64,000 bases of DNA from Paenibacillus zeirhizosphaerae (lineage in GTDB: Bacteria; Bacillota; Bacilli; Paenibacillales; Paenibacillaceae), in assembly GCF_030705605.1 (NCBI RefSeq), contig NZ_JAPCKK010000005.1, positions 1 to 64,000 on the forward strand. Direction: 5' to 3'. Positions 1 through 8,651 of the stretch are shown here, one piece after another. The position numbers and the translations under genes are program-made. The stretch's first letter is position 1; each line of letters starts with the position of its first letter. The notes under the pieces were generated by a model. It saw only the letters and a list, made by a program, of their open reading frames with translations, had not been told where the DNA came from and did not search any database.

Positions 1-104
1 GCTAACTTCTGAAGAAGCAAGCTTCTTCATCCGTCCGCTCGACTTGCATGTATTAGGCACGCCGCCAGCGTTCGTCCTGAGCCAGGATCAAACTCTCCAT
101 GAAA
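1..104 (-). rRNA. 16S ribosomal RNA, 5' end (partial)
   Basis: The reverse complement begins with the near-universal 16S 5' sequence AGAGTTTGATCCTGGCTCAG and continues with the GACGAACGCTGGCGGCG and TACATGCAAGTCGAGCG stretches found at the start of bacterial 16S genes. The gene runs off the left edge of the window, so only about 100 nt of variable region V1 and the 5' domain are present. The exact mature 5' end, near 100-104, is estimated from the position of this motif. Confidence 0.98.
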
Positions 105-320
105 GATCATCCGAAGATGATCGATTGCAAGAGCGATAAGCTCATTTTGAATCTGACGAGATAAAATATCTCAATGATCCGTTCCGGTTTTTATACTGTC
201 ATAGACATGTACCAAAAACCTTCACGGGGCGATTTCACTTCGTGAAATCCACTCACTCGTTGTTCAGTTTTCAAAGATCAAACTTCTTATTTCATCGCTT
301 CAGTACTTCGCATCAGCAAC
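105..320 (-). other. rRNA operon leader RNA (boxA-like site and UUCG hairpin)
   Basis: Transcribed spacer between the promoter-proximal start site and 16S. It contains a perfect 7-bp hairpin with a UUCG tetraloop at 105-122, directly abutting the 16S 5' end, and further short stems at 157-175 and 231-250. At 262-279 lies a stretch reading GATCTTTGAAAACTGAAC, like the boxA antitermination region of Bacillus rrn leaders. The stems may take part in rRNA processing; that role is inferred from position. Confidence 0.65.
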
Positions 321-326
321 TTTTAT

Positions 327-355
327 ATCATATCATTTCCGAAACCATTTGGCAA
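327..355 (-). promoter_or_regulatory. rrn promoter P2, sigma-A type
   Basis: On the minus strand, TTGCCA is followed by exactly 17 nt and TATGAT, with an AT-rich stretch just upstream that could act as an UP element. It is the proximal of two promoters in front of the 16S gene, as in many Bacillus rrn operons. Confidence 0.75.
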
Positions 356-419
356 GTACTTTTTTTCGAGAAAAGTTCTTTACCTGAGCACTTTTGTGAC
401 TCGTTTTGGCCGGAATTAG

Positions 420-448
420 AATATACCATGAACCCTATGAATTAGCAA
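420..448 (-). promoter_or_regulatory. rrn promoter P1, sigma-A type
   Basis: On the minus strand, TTGCTA, 17 nt, TATATT. It lies 93 bp upstream of the proximal promoter in the same orientation, giving the tandem P1-P2 arrangement typical of rRNA operons. From about 449 to 675 I see no supportable gene. Confidence 0.6.
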
Positions 449-675
449 GCACAATTTTAATCATTGTCGTTGTGCTGTGATATTGTCGTTAGAACAGGAG
501 CTGGCAGGGAAACCCGGCCGCTCTCTCATTTCGGCAAAGCGATGGCGGAACTGCCTATCTCTCACATCAAGTTCGCCAGACCACGACCGCCGAAATCGTT
601 CTAGTGTATCAGGGCCGAGTGATTCCTTTATACGGTTAACGGAGAAGCCAACGAAACAACAGTCATCGCCGGAAA

Positions 676-711
676 CGAAAAAAAGCGGGTTCTGCGCAGC
701 CACGCAAACCC
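676..711 (-). terminator. Intrinsic terminator-like hairpin without an assigned gene
   Basis: On the minus strand GGGTT-TGCG pairs with CGCA-(G)-AACCC (one bulge, 6-nt loop) and is followed by GC and seven T. It is a good rho-independent terminator, but the safA terminator already lies 120 bp upstream. What it ends is unclear: read-through from safA or a small RNA in 712-828. Confidence 0.6.
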
Positions 712-818
712 ACCGTAGGCCATCCATGGAAAATACCACAGACAGGCCACCCAGAAGCTCCCTGTCAACCCATCGCCCCATACCACAAAGGTGACATTTT
801 CACTGACGATGGACATAA

Positions 819-858
819 GAAAATATAAAAAGAACGGAGGTAGTGTATTCCGTTCTTT
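819..858 (-). terminator. Rho-independent terminator of safA
   Basis: A perfect 10-bp inverted repeat (AAAGAACGGA at 829-838 with its complement at 849-858) sits just after the safA stop codon and is followed on the minus strand by a T-rich tract. Confidence 0.8.
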
Positions 859-871
859 GGGAAGAGTCATT

Positions 872-2317
872 TTATCCCATTAACCAGGGATTTTTACGTT
901 TTGGTTTAGCCGACTGCTTTCGTTTTTCCGTTTTCTCTGTTTTTCGTCGATTGATTTTTTTTGCTGAAGTACTTTTGATCTTCGCTTTGGCCCTACTTTT
1001 AGCGGTTCCAATCACATAGCGTTCCAGCTCCGCGTAGGTTTCATCTTCCAGCCCTGTCGAATGAAGCTGCGGCTGCTCTCCCTGGAGAGGCACCATCACG
1101 TTCAAGTTCTGGTTCAACTCCGTGCGGAACCCATACGGTTGAGGAAATACAGGTTGATAATAGGTCTGTGGGACGGTTGGAGCGCTCATATAAGGTGAAT
1201 AGTTGGTTGGCATATATGGATCGTTGTTGGAAGGAATGTTGGGAGCGGCAGTATACAAGGTCGGGGAGCAGGAATTAGGATAAAATGGGGGGACAAAGGG
1301 TTCGCCTGCCATATATGCATTCGATGGAGGAATATGGCCATAATTCGGGTAGGCTTGATAATGATGCTCTCCAAATTTTGAATTGACAGGCGTTACTGAG
1401 CCAGCTTCCCACTTCGGCTTCCATTCTACATTTTCTCCGTAAGAGTAGTTCGAATACATCATGTTATATGCAAAAGCTTTATTATCTTCACTATAGGGAG
1501 CTGGGTTGATCGCAGCAGGCATATTGGAATTGTCCTGCTCCGCCATGATTCCAGGATACATATTATTGACATCCGGTTGAGTCATATTGGGAAGTGAGTA
1601 CGGCTCATAAATTGGCATTTCGTACGGCTTATTCAGCTCATTGCCCTGAAGGATATTTTCGGGTGCCATGGAGTTGTTTGTTTTATCCATGTTATCAGTG
1701 TTTTCTATGTTCTCTACATTTTCCGTGTCTTTCTTTTCCGTCTCTTCGTTTTCGGCCGATTCGCTTTCAGCTTCATCCATCATGTTTGCATTTTCCGGGA
1801 ATAACTGAGGAATAGGTGGCATTTCGGGAATCTCAGGCATTTCAAACATTTCATAAGGCATGGCCGGATTGGAGGCAGTTTCCTCTTTAACCCCCGTATT
1901 TTTTTTATCCGGTATCACCGTACTTCCATTTCCTTGACTCCCAGAGCCGTTGTTCTGCCCGGGGACTGTATCTTCGCCTTTAACTTTTGGGATATTAACA
2001 ATTTCTCCGGTCATGAGGGCGTTAGGGTTTTTAAGCTGTGGATTGGCATCTATCATGTCCTTTAAAGGAATGCCCGCTGCCTTACCAAGCTTCCAAAGGC
2101 TATCCCCCTGTTTGACCTTATGCTGATACGCCACCTCCACGGGCTGTGCCGGTAGAAGAGCCGATGCGGGAGACGAAATTCTGATCTTTGTGCCCGCTAC
2201 AACAAGATCCGGATTCTCAATATGTGGATTGGCACTAACCAACTGCTCAAGAGGAACTTTAAATTTTTGTGAGAGCTCATGTAGAGACTCCTCTTTTTTG
2301 AGGATGTGTATCTTCAC
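872..2317 (-). CDS. safA: LysM-domain spore coat assembly protein, SafA-like
   Basis: Likely a morphogenetic protein of the spore coat/cortex interface. Two LysM peptidoglycan-binding domains occupy about residues 1-49 and 64-110. They are followed by an acidic Glu/Asn-rich linker (about 170-225), a long Met/Pro/Tyr/Asn-rich low-complexity segment (230-410) and a strongly basic Lys/Arg tail (from about 440). N-terminal LysM plus a Tyr/Pro-rich body is the architecture of SafA, which recruits coat proteins with SpoVID; a SpoVID homologue lies at 27.0-28.3 kb. Start is GTG with AGGAGG 9-10 nt upstream. It sits alone between its own terminator and the ilvE terminator. The name is by architecture; another LysM coat protein is possible. 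Confidence 0.7.
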   Translation of the reverse strand: MKIHILKKEESLHELSQKFKVPLEQLVSANPHIENPDLVVAGTKIRISSPASALLPAQPVEVAYQHKVKQGDSLWKLGKAAGIPLKDMIDANPQLKNPNALMTGEIVNIPKVKGEDTVPGQNNGSGSQGNGSTVIPDKKNTGVKEETASNPAMPYEMFEMPEIPEMPPIPQLFPENANMMDEAESESAENEETEKKDTENVENIENTDNMDKTNNSMAPENILQGNELNKPYEMPIYEPYSLPNMTQPDVNNMYPGIMAEQDNSNMPAAINPAPYSEDNKAFAYNMMYSNYSYGENVEWKPKWEAGSVTPVNSKFGEHHYQAYPNYGHIPPSNAYMAGEPFVPPFYPNSCSPTLYTAAPNIPSNNDPYMPTNYSPYMSAPTVPQTYYQPVFPQPYGFRTELNQNLNVMVPLQGEQPQLHSTGLEDETYAELERYVIGTAKSRAKAKIKSTSAKKINRRKTEKTEKRKQSAKPKRKNPWLMG

Positions 2318-2424
2318 GGTGTCAAAACCTCCTAAACTTTCGTTTACGGGCTGACCTGTGCCCGCCTATCGTTAATAACATCCTATGCAGATATTGGGCG
2401 AATGACATCCCCATTCATAAAAAA

Positions 2425-2474
2425 ATATCCCAAAAAAGCCGCCTTGGAATGAGAGTACCCAGTCCCAAGGCGGC
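2425..2474 (-). terminator. Rho-independent terminator after ilvE
   Basis: GCCGCCTTGG (2438-2447) pairs perfectly with 2465-2474, and the minus strand continues into TTTTTT. It ends the pheB-hom-thrB-pheA-ilvE operon. Confidence 0.85.
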
Positions 2475-2484
2475 ATATGATGGA

Positions 2485-3369
2485 TTAGGATTCCCAAACC
2501 TTGTATCCATCCACGTGTACAATCTTACGGAATTCCTCCAACAGCTTCAAGGTGATGGGCCCCGCGGCACCCGACCCGATCGTCCGTCCGTCCACTTCAT
2601 TCGCAGCAATAACTTCCGCCGCTGTGCCGGTAAAGAACACTTCATCGGCCACATACACATCATGCATCGTGAAAGGCTGCTCTTTCAGTGGGAAACCAAG
2701 CTCGGCGCAGATATCGATAATAGCGTTGCGCGTGATGCCTTCCAATGCTCCCAAATAACATGGAGGGGTGAACACCGTTCCGTTCTTGACAATAAAAATG
2801 TTGTCCGCAGACCCTTCCGTCACATAGCCCTGAGAATTCAACATGATCGCTTCACCCACACCGGCGTAGTTGGATTGCATTTTAACCAAAATGTTATTCA
2901 AATAGTTGAGCGACTTGATCTTTGGATTCAGTGCATCCGGAATGTTGCGGCGCTGGGATACGGATATCGTTTTGAGGCCGGTCAGATAGGCTTCTTCCGG
3001 ATAGATCGAAAGCTCTTCCACGATAATAATGACACTGGCCTTCGGACAGCGAAGCGGATCCAGGCCAAGATTGCCGGGCCCCCGCGACACAACGAGGCGG
3101 ATATAACCGCTGCGCATATCATTACGGCGTATCGTTTCCGCCATGACCTCAAGCATTTCCTCCCGGGAAAGCGGGATGTTCAACTGAATGGAGCGAGCCG
3201 AATCATAGAGTCTGTCTAAGTGCTCCTTGCATTTAAAAATATTCCCGTTATAAATACGAATGCCTTCAAATATACCATCACCGTACAAGAAACCATGGTC
3301 ATAGACCGAGACCTTTGCATTTTCTTTGGTCACATATTCACCGTCTAGATAGATCCACTGCTCAGCCAT
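2485..3369 (-). CDS. ilvE: Branched-chain amino acid aminotransferase
   Basis: PLP enzyme of fold type IV that transaminates the 2-oxo acids of Leu, Ile and Val with glutamate, in the cytoplasm. Its 294 aa match the short IlvE type. Visible signatures are the N-terminal YDHGFLYGDGIFEGIR stretch (about 23-38), the PLP lysine in KSLNYLNN (K152), the EGSADNIF motif and the GTAAE loop. The ATG follows GGAGG and overlaps the pheA stop by 8 nt, so translation is probably coupled. It closes an aspartate-family/aromatic operon. D-amino-acid transaminase is a related alternative but less likely in this context. Confidence 0.92.
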   Translation of the reverse strand: MAEQWIYLDGEYVTKENAKVSVYDHGFLYGDGIFEGIRIYNGNIFKCKEHLDRLYDSARSIQLNIPLSREEMLEVMAETIRRNDMRSGYIRLVVSRGPGNLGLDPLRCPKASVIIIVEELSIYPEEAYLTGLKTISVSQRRNIPDALNPKIKSLNYLNNILVKMQSNYAGVGEAIMLNSQGYVTEGSADNIFIVKNGTVFTPPCYLGALEGITRNAIIDICAELGFPLKEQPFTMHDVYVADEVFFTGTAAEVIAANEVDGRTIGSGAAGPITLKLLEEFRKIVHVDGYKVWES

Positions 3370-4282
3370 TAAGGATACCTCCGCTTTTTCCTATTTTTCT
3401 ATAAGAGTTTAATGCATCATCATACGCATAGCTTGGATAAGAACCTAGAATTCTTACCTGGCATTTCAAAGCCTCAATTTCCGCAAAAGCCGCCGTAAGC
3501 AGCACCGATTCCAGTGATTCCATCACTTCAATGTAAAAATAATAGTTGCCCAACTGCTTCTTGGTCGGACGTGATTCAATCCGTGACAGGTTCAAACGAC
3601 GCCAGGCGAATGCCGACAACACCTGGTGGAGAGCCCCCGGAAAATCCTCCGGCAGCGTGATAAGCACACTCGTTCTATTTCCTTTCGGCTTACGCTGCAG
3701 TTCTAAAGGATGATGCCCGATCAACACAAATCTGGTGAAATTGTTATGATGGTCCGTTATCCGATCAGCCAAAATATCCAGTTCATGTGTGGCCGCACCC
3801 AGGCGTGTCCCGATCGCAGTCCATCCCTTGCCCGGATTCCGCTTAACGATCTTCACTGCCTCTGCCGTGCTGCCTGTGCTTTCTAGATCAGCATGCGGCA
3901 TATGTTCACTTATGAACTGCTGGCATTGCGGCAGCGCAACCGGATGTGACATTACCTTCGTCACCTTGCTCAAATCCAAATCCCCAGCTTTATTTAAAAA
4001 TTCATTCCTATGCCCAATCAGATTCTGAACGGATGGATAAATCCATTCCGCCTGCATGGCAATATCCACTTCATGGATCAACCAATCCATATGTAGGCTT
4101 ACCGATCCATCGATCGTATTTTCAATCGGAATTACACTGTAATCGGTATTTCCGCTGTCCGTGGAACGGAAGACTTCCGTGATTTGTTGATAGTGAACCA
4201 GTTCAGAGGGCTGATCGCCCAGCAAGTAGTTCACCGCCTCATGAGAAACCGAGCCTTCCGTTAAAACTGCAATACGTGTCAC
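3362..4282 (-). CDS. pheA: Prephenate dehydratase
   Basis: Converts prephenate to phenylpyruvate in phenylalanine synthesis. The catalytic domain covers about residues 1-190, with the IENTIDGSV stretch near the N-terminus and the TRF motif (TRFVLIG). A C-terminal ACT domain (about 200-285) carries the ESRP motif that binds phenylalanine for feedback inhibition. At 306 aa it is a monofunctional bacterial enzyme without a chorismate mutase domain. The GTG start overlaps the thrB stop (GTGA), and the end overlaps ilvE, so this is a tightly coupled operon. Confidence 0.95.
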   Translation of the reverse strand: MTRIAVLTEGSVSHEAVNYLLGDQPSELVHYQQITEVFRSTDSGNTDYSVIPIENTIDGSVSLHMDWLIHEVDIAMQAEWIYPSVQNLIGHRNEFLNKAGDLDLSKVTKVMSHPVALPQCQQFISEHMPHADLESTGSTAEAVKIVKRNPGKGWTAIGTRLGAATHELDILADRITDHHNNFTRFVLIGHHPLELQRKPKGNRTSVLITLPEDFPGALHQVLSAFAWRRLNLSRIESRPTKKQLGNYYFYIEVMESLESVLLTAAFAEIEALKCQVRILGSYPSYAYDDALNSYRKIGKSGGILNG

Positions 4283-5250
4283 AGCACGTCATCCCCCTTT
4301 ATCATATCCAAGAACGAACGATGACTTTCCCCATCTGTGTAGACTTTCACCCCGTGCGCTTCTGGCTTAAGCCACATCATGCGGACCTGGACGGACTCGC
4401 GCTGCATTGTTTCCTTAAAATAAGACTCCAACTCCGCCTTTCGCTCCTCACGCCGATCCACCAGCGCCAGCAGAGTCGGTCCAGCCCCGCTCAAGGCGGC
4501 CCCAAGGGCTCCATGGCGTGAGGCCCCCTGTAATATTTCCGCCATGCCGGGGACAAGAGCCGCCCGATACGGCTGATGGATCCGGTCTTTCATCGCCTCG
4601 GCAATGACAGCAAAATTCCCTGTGGCCAATGCCGCCACCAGAAGAGAGGAGCGGCTGATATTATATACAGCATCCTGTAGCGGGAATTTTGCAGGCAGCA
4701 CACCTCTTGCCTTGGAGGTCGACAATTGAAATTCTGGAATAACAACCAGAGTCTCCAGATTGTCATTCGGTTCAAGCTTTATGCACTGAGCATGCTCACC
4801 GTCCCAGATCGCAGCAATCACTCCGCCATACAAAGAGGCACCGACGTTATCGGGATGCTTCTCTATGGCCGTCGCCATATCAAACAGCTTGGCATCGGAC
4901 AACGGAGAACCGATCAGCGCATTCGCAGCAGCCAGAGCACCGATAATCGCAGATGCACTGCTGCCCAAACCACGGGTCAAAGGAATATCCGAGTACATGG
5001 ATATTTCCAGTTCCGGCACGGACACCCCGGCTTCGCGAAAAAGCATCTGCGCCACTCCGTATATCAGATTGGATTTGTCAGCCGGAATATCCTTAAACTG
5101 ATCCCCATGCAAATAAAACCGCGTTTCATCGGATTGCTTCATCTCAATCCATGCGTACAGATTAAGCGCCATCCCCAGCGTATCAAACCCCGGTCCTAGG
5201 TTAGCCGTACTCGCCGGAACCCGGACCCTCACAAACGGTGAATCAAACAT
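4279..5250 (-). CDS. thrB: Homoserine kinase
   Basis: GHMP-family kinase that phosphorylates homoserine for threonine synthesis. The signature P-loop PLTRGLGSSASA lies at about residues 90-101 and the N-terminal PASTANLGPGFD motif is intact. An in-frame GTG lies 15 nt upstream, but the ATG at 5250 has GGAGG 8 nt before it and is preferred (323 aa). It follows hom by 95 bp and overlaps pheA by 4 nt. A threonine synthase gene is not in the window. Confidence 0.94.
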   Translation of the reverse strand: MFDSPFVRVRVPASTANLGPGFDTLGMALNLYAWIEMKQSDETRFYLHGDQFKDIPADKSNLIYGVAQMLFREAGVSVPELEISMYSDIPLTRGLGSSASAIIGALAAANALIGSPLSDAKLFDMATAIEKHPDNVGASLYGGVIAAIWDGEHAQCIKLEPNDNLETLVVIPEFQLSTSKARGVLPAKFPLQDAVYNISRSSLLVAALATGNFAVIAEAMKDRIHQPYRAALVPGMAEILQGASRHGALGAALSGAGPTLLALVDRREERKAELESYFKETMQRESVQVRMMWLKPEAHGVKVYTDGESHRSFLDMIKGDDVL

Positions 5251-5345
5251 TCCTTCCGCCTCCACTTGCGATGCTTTACAACCATCACATCTATTATTAA
5301 CAAGCTAAACCCGCAATGGAAAACAAAATCAGAGCATGCTGACCC

Positions 5346-6632
5346 CTAGCCCTCAACCCGGTATACGCTCTTAATTTTGCGAATGACCTCCAACGATTCA
5401 AAATGATCAAGCACTTTCTTCATGCTTGCCTTGCTTGCGCTGTGGGTAACGATGATAATTTCAGCATTCGGGTTGTGCTCGTTCGGCTGCTGCACCACCG
5501 ATGCCAGACTTACGCCGAATTCGGCAAATACCTGTGTAATTCGAGCCAGCACTCCGGCTTTATCGTCCACATGCAGCAGGATGAAGTTTTTGCTGAACAC
5601 TTCTTCATCGCTGGTAAGCCGCTTGGGTTTATACGGAGTGATCGCCTTCAAGCCGTTAACCCCCAGCTTCAGATTTTTAACAACCGCGACCAGGTCGGCG
5701 ACAACGGACGTTGCCGTCGGCATTTCGCCCGCGCCTGCGCCGTAGAACATAGTTTCACCAACAGCCTCTCCATGGACATAAACCGCGTTAAATACCCCGT
5801 TCACCGAAGCAAGCGGATGGTTCTGACTGACCATCGTAGGCTGTACACTAATGTTAAACTGGTCGCCGTTTCTTTCCGCGATACCCAGCAGCTTCATTTC
5901 ATAACCAAGCTTTTTGGCAAACGCGATATCTTCACTTGAAATTTGTGAAATTCCTTTAACACTAACATCCGCAAGCTCCACATTGGAGCGAAACCCAAGT
6001 GTGGCCAGAATGGCCATCTTGCGGGCGGCGTCAAGACCTTCGACGTCTGAAGTCGGATCGGACTCGGCGTAGCCCAGCTCCTGAGCCTCCTTAAGAACCT
6101 CCTCGTAAGAAACGCCTTCTTGACTCATTTTAGTCAAAATATAGTTGGTTGTGCCGTTTACAATGCCCATAATGCGGATAATCCGATCGGACGAGAAGCC
6201 TTCAATCAGCGTCCGAATGATCGGAATTCCCCCGGCCACACTAGCTTCATAAAATACGTCGCACTGTTTTTCCTGCGCCTTAGCAAGTATTTCGGCTCCG
6301 TGCAGAGCCATCAAATCTTTATTGGCGGTAACGATATGCTTACCGTTTTCTAACGCTTGCAGCAGGTACGCTTTCGTCTGCTCCACGCCGCCCATCACTT
6401 CAATGACCACGTCGATTTCCGGATCGTTAATTACGTGCCACGGATCCTCGGTCAGCTTGGATGGGTCCACCGTAACAGAGCGTGCCTTCTCCAAATTTTT
6501 GACTGCTATTTTCTCAACCACGATCGGGGAACCAACCTGGCTGCTCAAATCTTCCTGATTCCCTTCCACAATACGAACAACGCCAGTTCCAACGGTACCT
6601 AATCCCAACAATCCTACTTTTACCGGTTTCAT
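5346..6632 (-). CDS. hom: Homoserine dehydrogenase
   Basis: NAD(P)-dependent reduction of aspartate semialdehyde to homoserine, the branch point to Thr and Met. The Rossmann motif GLLGLGTVGTGVV is at residues 7-19, and the catalytic domain contains the GIVNGTTNYILTKM signature. A C-terminal ACT domain (about 350-428) suggests threonine feedback. Its 428 aa are the normal length of the Gram-positive monofunctional enzyme. It starts 37 bp after pheB and is followed by thrB. Confidence 0.96.
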   Translation of the reverse strand: MKPVKVGLLGLGTVGTGVVRIVEGNQEDLSSQVGSPIVVEKIAVKNLEKARSVTVDPSKLTEDPWHVINDPEIDVVIEVMGGVEQTKAYLLQALENGKHIVTANKDLMALHGAEILAKAQEKQCDVFYEASVAGGIPIIRTLIEGFSSDRIIRIMGIVNGTTNYILTKMSQEGVSYEEVLKEAQELGYAESDPTSDVEGLDAARKMAILATLGFRSNVELADVSVKGISQISSEDIAFAKKLGYEMKLLGIAERNGDQFNISVQPTMVSQNHPLASVNGVFNAVYVHGEAVGETMFYGAGAGEMPTATSVVADLVAVVKNLKLGVNGLKAITPYKPKRLTSDEEVFSKNFILLHVDDKAGVLARITQVFAEFGVSLASVVQQPNEHNPNAEIIIVTHSASKASMKKVLDHFESLEVIRKIKSVYRVEG

Positions 6633-6669
6633 TCGCTCATTCCCCCTGTTTTCGAAAAATCATTACTTT

Positions 6670-7107
6670 CTACCCCTGGCCGATCAATCGGACGCGTTTA
6701 ACCCCGGATACGCCTTGCAGGCCTGTCAGCAGGTTGCCCAGTTCTTCACTGAGCCGCGACATTTCAACAGAGATCACCACATTGGCCCTCCCCTGCAAAG
6801 GAATGCTCTGCTGAATGGTCAGCACATTCCCCCCGTAATCAGCAATCATGGCAAGTACTTTGGAAAGCATCCCCGACTGATGGTCCAGATCTACAGAAAT
6901 ATTCACGATTCGGTCCCGTTCCAGTTGATTAATGAGATGGATGCCATCTTTGTATTTATAAAAAGCGCTTCGGCTTAAGCCAACCTGTTCAACAGCTTCA
7001 TGCACAGTCTTGATGTCGCCGGAAGCCAGCAACTGCTTCACCTGGATAGTTTTGACGATGGCTTCAGGCAAGATGTCTTCCCGCACTAAATAATAACGTT
7101 CCTTCAA
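6670..7107 (-). CDS. pheB: ACT domain-containing protein, PheB (UPF0735) family
   Basis: Small protein of 145 aa. The N-terminal part contains a helix-turn-helix-like stretch (about 33-52, VEQVGLSRSAFYKYKDGI), followed by an ACT domain (about 68-145) of the type that binds amino acids. The PheB family sits next to pheA in Bacillus and is presumed regulatory; its precise job is not settled. TTG start with a GGAGAGG-type ribosome binding site. First gene of the hom-thrB-pheA-ilvE operon, with a strong promoter upstream, which fits a sensor of pathway end products. Confidence 0.9.
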   Translation of the reverse strand: MKERYYLVREDILPEAIVKTIQVKQLLASGDIKTVHEAVEQVGLSRSAFYKYKDGIHLINQLERDRIVNISVDLDHQSGMLSKVLAMIADYGGNVLTIQQSIPLQGRANVVISVEMSRLSEELGNLLTGLQGVSGVKRVRLIGQG

Positions 7108-7149
7108 AGTCGTCCTCTCCTCAGAGACTCATGTATACATATAGAGGAC

Positions 7150-7178
7150 ATTATAACTAATCTGACACGCGAGGGCAA
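7150..7178 (-). promoter_or_regulatory. Sigma-A promoter of the pheB-ilvE operon
   Basis: TTGCCC, 17 nt, TATAAT on the minus strand, 43 bp upstream of the pheB TTG start. Confidence 0.65.
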
Positions 7179-7252
7179 TAGACTATTATAATTGTCAAAG
7201 TTTTTCTTGCCGACAGTGACCGCTCTCTAAGGCTCATATACTTATGGTATCT

Positions 7253-7281
7253 TAAAAAAAGGTGCCCACCAAGGACACCTT
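7253..7281 (-). terminator. Rho-independent terminator after obg
   Basis: Arms 7259-7267 and 7273-7281 form a 9-bp stem with one mismatch and a 5-nt loop, followed on the minus strand by about seven T. It separates the obg unit from the pheB operon. Confidence 0.75.
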
Positions 7282-7327
7282 CTTACAGTAATATCATATT
7301 CTTCCGAAAGGGCAGCTCTGGTTGAAA

Positions 7328-8638
7328 TTAATAATAGCTGCTGCCTTCCACGAACTCAAACTCAAAATCACCGATGCGGACAATCGTTCCGTCCTCAGCG
7401 CCTCTTTTGCGCAGCTCATTATCCACACCCATATGCCGCATCGTTCTTGCCAGCTTCAGAATCGCATCATGGGAATTCAACTGCATCCGCTTCATCATGC
7501 GCTCAATTTTCGGGCTCTCCACGATAAAGATCTCATTTTCACGCACAATCCGAAAGCTCTCGTCCTCTTCCTTCTCCAGCTTATAGACCTTCCGTTCCTG
7601 AACTTCCGCTACCTCTTCCACATCAGCCTCTTCCGGCATTTGGTCTAGCAAATCGGCTGCACGATACAGGAGCTCTTTGACGCCTTGACGGGTCAATGAG
7701 GAGATGGGCATAATCTCAAGGTCAGGACGCACTGCAGCCACCTGTTCCTTGAATTGCTCCAGATGCTCCTCAGCATCGGGCATGTCCATTTTATTCGCGG
7801 CGACAATTTGAGGCCGTTCAGCAAGAGTGGAATTATACAGCTTGAGCTCATCATTGATCTTCACCCAGTCGTCAAAAGGGTCCCGCCCTTCCGAGCCAGC
7901 CATGTCCACCACATGAATAGTAATCCGGGTCCGCTCAATATGTCTTAGAAATTCATGTCCCAAACCAATACCGGTGTGAGCCCCTTCGATGAGCCCCGGA
8001 AGATCGGCCATGACAAAGCTGCGCCCTTCCTCGACCTCGACCACTCCCAGATTAGGGGTGATCGTCGTGAAGTGATAGGCCCCGATTTTGGGCTGGGCTG
8101 CAGAGACTACAGACAGCAGCGTCGACTTGCCAACACTCGGAAAACCTACAAGTCCGACATCGGCCATTACTTTCAATTCAAGGGTGACGTAGCGCTCCTG
8201 ACCTTCTTCACCGTTCTCAGCCAGCTCTGGCGCCGGATTCGCAGGGGTTGCAAAACGAGTATTTCCCCGGCCTCCGCGTCCGCCCCTGGCAACAACCACC
8301 TGCTGCCCGTGACGGGTCAAATCAGCAATCACCTCTCCGGTATCGTCGTCAATCACAACCGTTCCCGGCGGAATTCGTACCAGCATGTTTTCCGCATTCG
8401 CACCATGTTGGCTTTTGTTGCGTCCTTTCTCGCCGCGCTTGGCTTTGAAATGCCGCTGATAACGAAAATCCATCAGCGTACGCAGTCCTTCGTCCACGCG
8501 GAATATAACGTCTCCGCCCTTGCCGCCGTCTCCACCGGCCGGACCTCCGTTAGGCACATACTTTTCACGGCGGAAAGCTACAAGGCCATCCCCTCCGTCG
8601 CCACCTTTCACATAAATCTTTGCTTTATCAACAAACAT
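7328..8638 (-). CDS. obg: GTPase Obg
   Basis: Essential Obg/CgtA GTPase connected with 50S ribosome maturation, the stringent response and, in Bacillus, stress signalling and sporulation. The glycine-rich Obg fold covers 1-158, the G domain follows with G1 GFPSVGKST at 165-173, switch/G3 DLPGLIEGA and G4 NKMD, and a C-terminal OCT domain covers about 350-430. At 436 aa it is full length. It lies directly downstream of spo0B, the same order as in B. subtilis. Confidence 0.97.
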   Translation of the reverse strand: MFVDKAKIYVKGGDGGDGLVAFRREKYVPNGGPAGGDGGKGGDVIFRVDEGLRTLMDFRYQRHFKAKRGEKGRNKSQHGANAENMLVRIPPGTVVIDDDTGEVIADLTRHGQQVVVARGGRGGRGNTRFATPANPAPELAENGEEGQERYVTLELKVMADVGLVGFPSVGKSTLLSVVSAAQPKIGAYHFTTITPNLGVVEVEEGRSFVMADLPGLIEGAHTGIGLGHEFLRHIERTRITIHVVDMAGSEGRDPFDDWVKINDELKLYNSTLAERPQIVAANKMDMPDAEEHLEQFKEQVAAVRPDLEIMPISSLTRQGVKELLYRAADLLDQMPEEADVEEVAEVQERKVYKLEKEEDESFRIVRENEIFIVESPKIERMMKRMQLNSHDAILKLARTMRHMGVDNELRKRGAEDGTIVRIGDFEFEFVEGSSYY

Positions 8639-8651
8639 ATATACACCATCC

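Noticed and set aside
461..870. Several 80-106 codon frames between the rRNA promoters and safA
   Set aside because: They run through the safA terminator or the second terminator hairpin, lack ribosome binding sites and look like random translation.
2449..3219. 256-codon plus-strand frame over ilvE
   Set aside because: Antisense of a certain aminotransferase gene with no supporting site.
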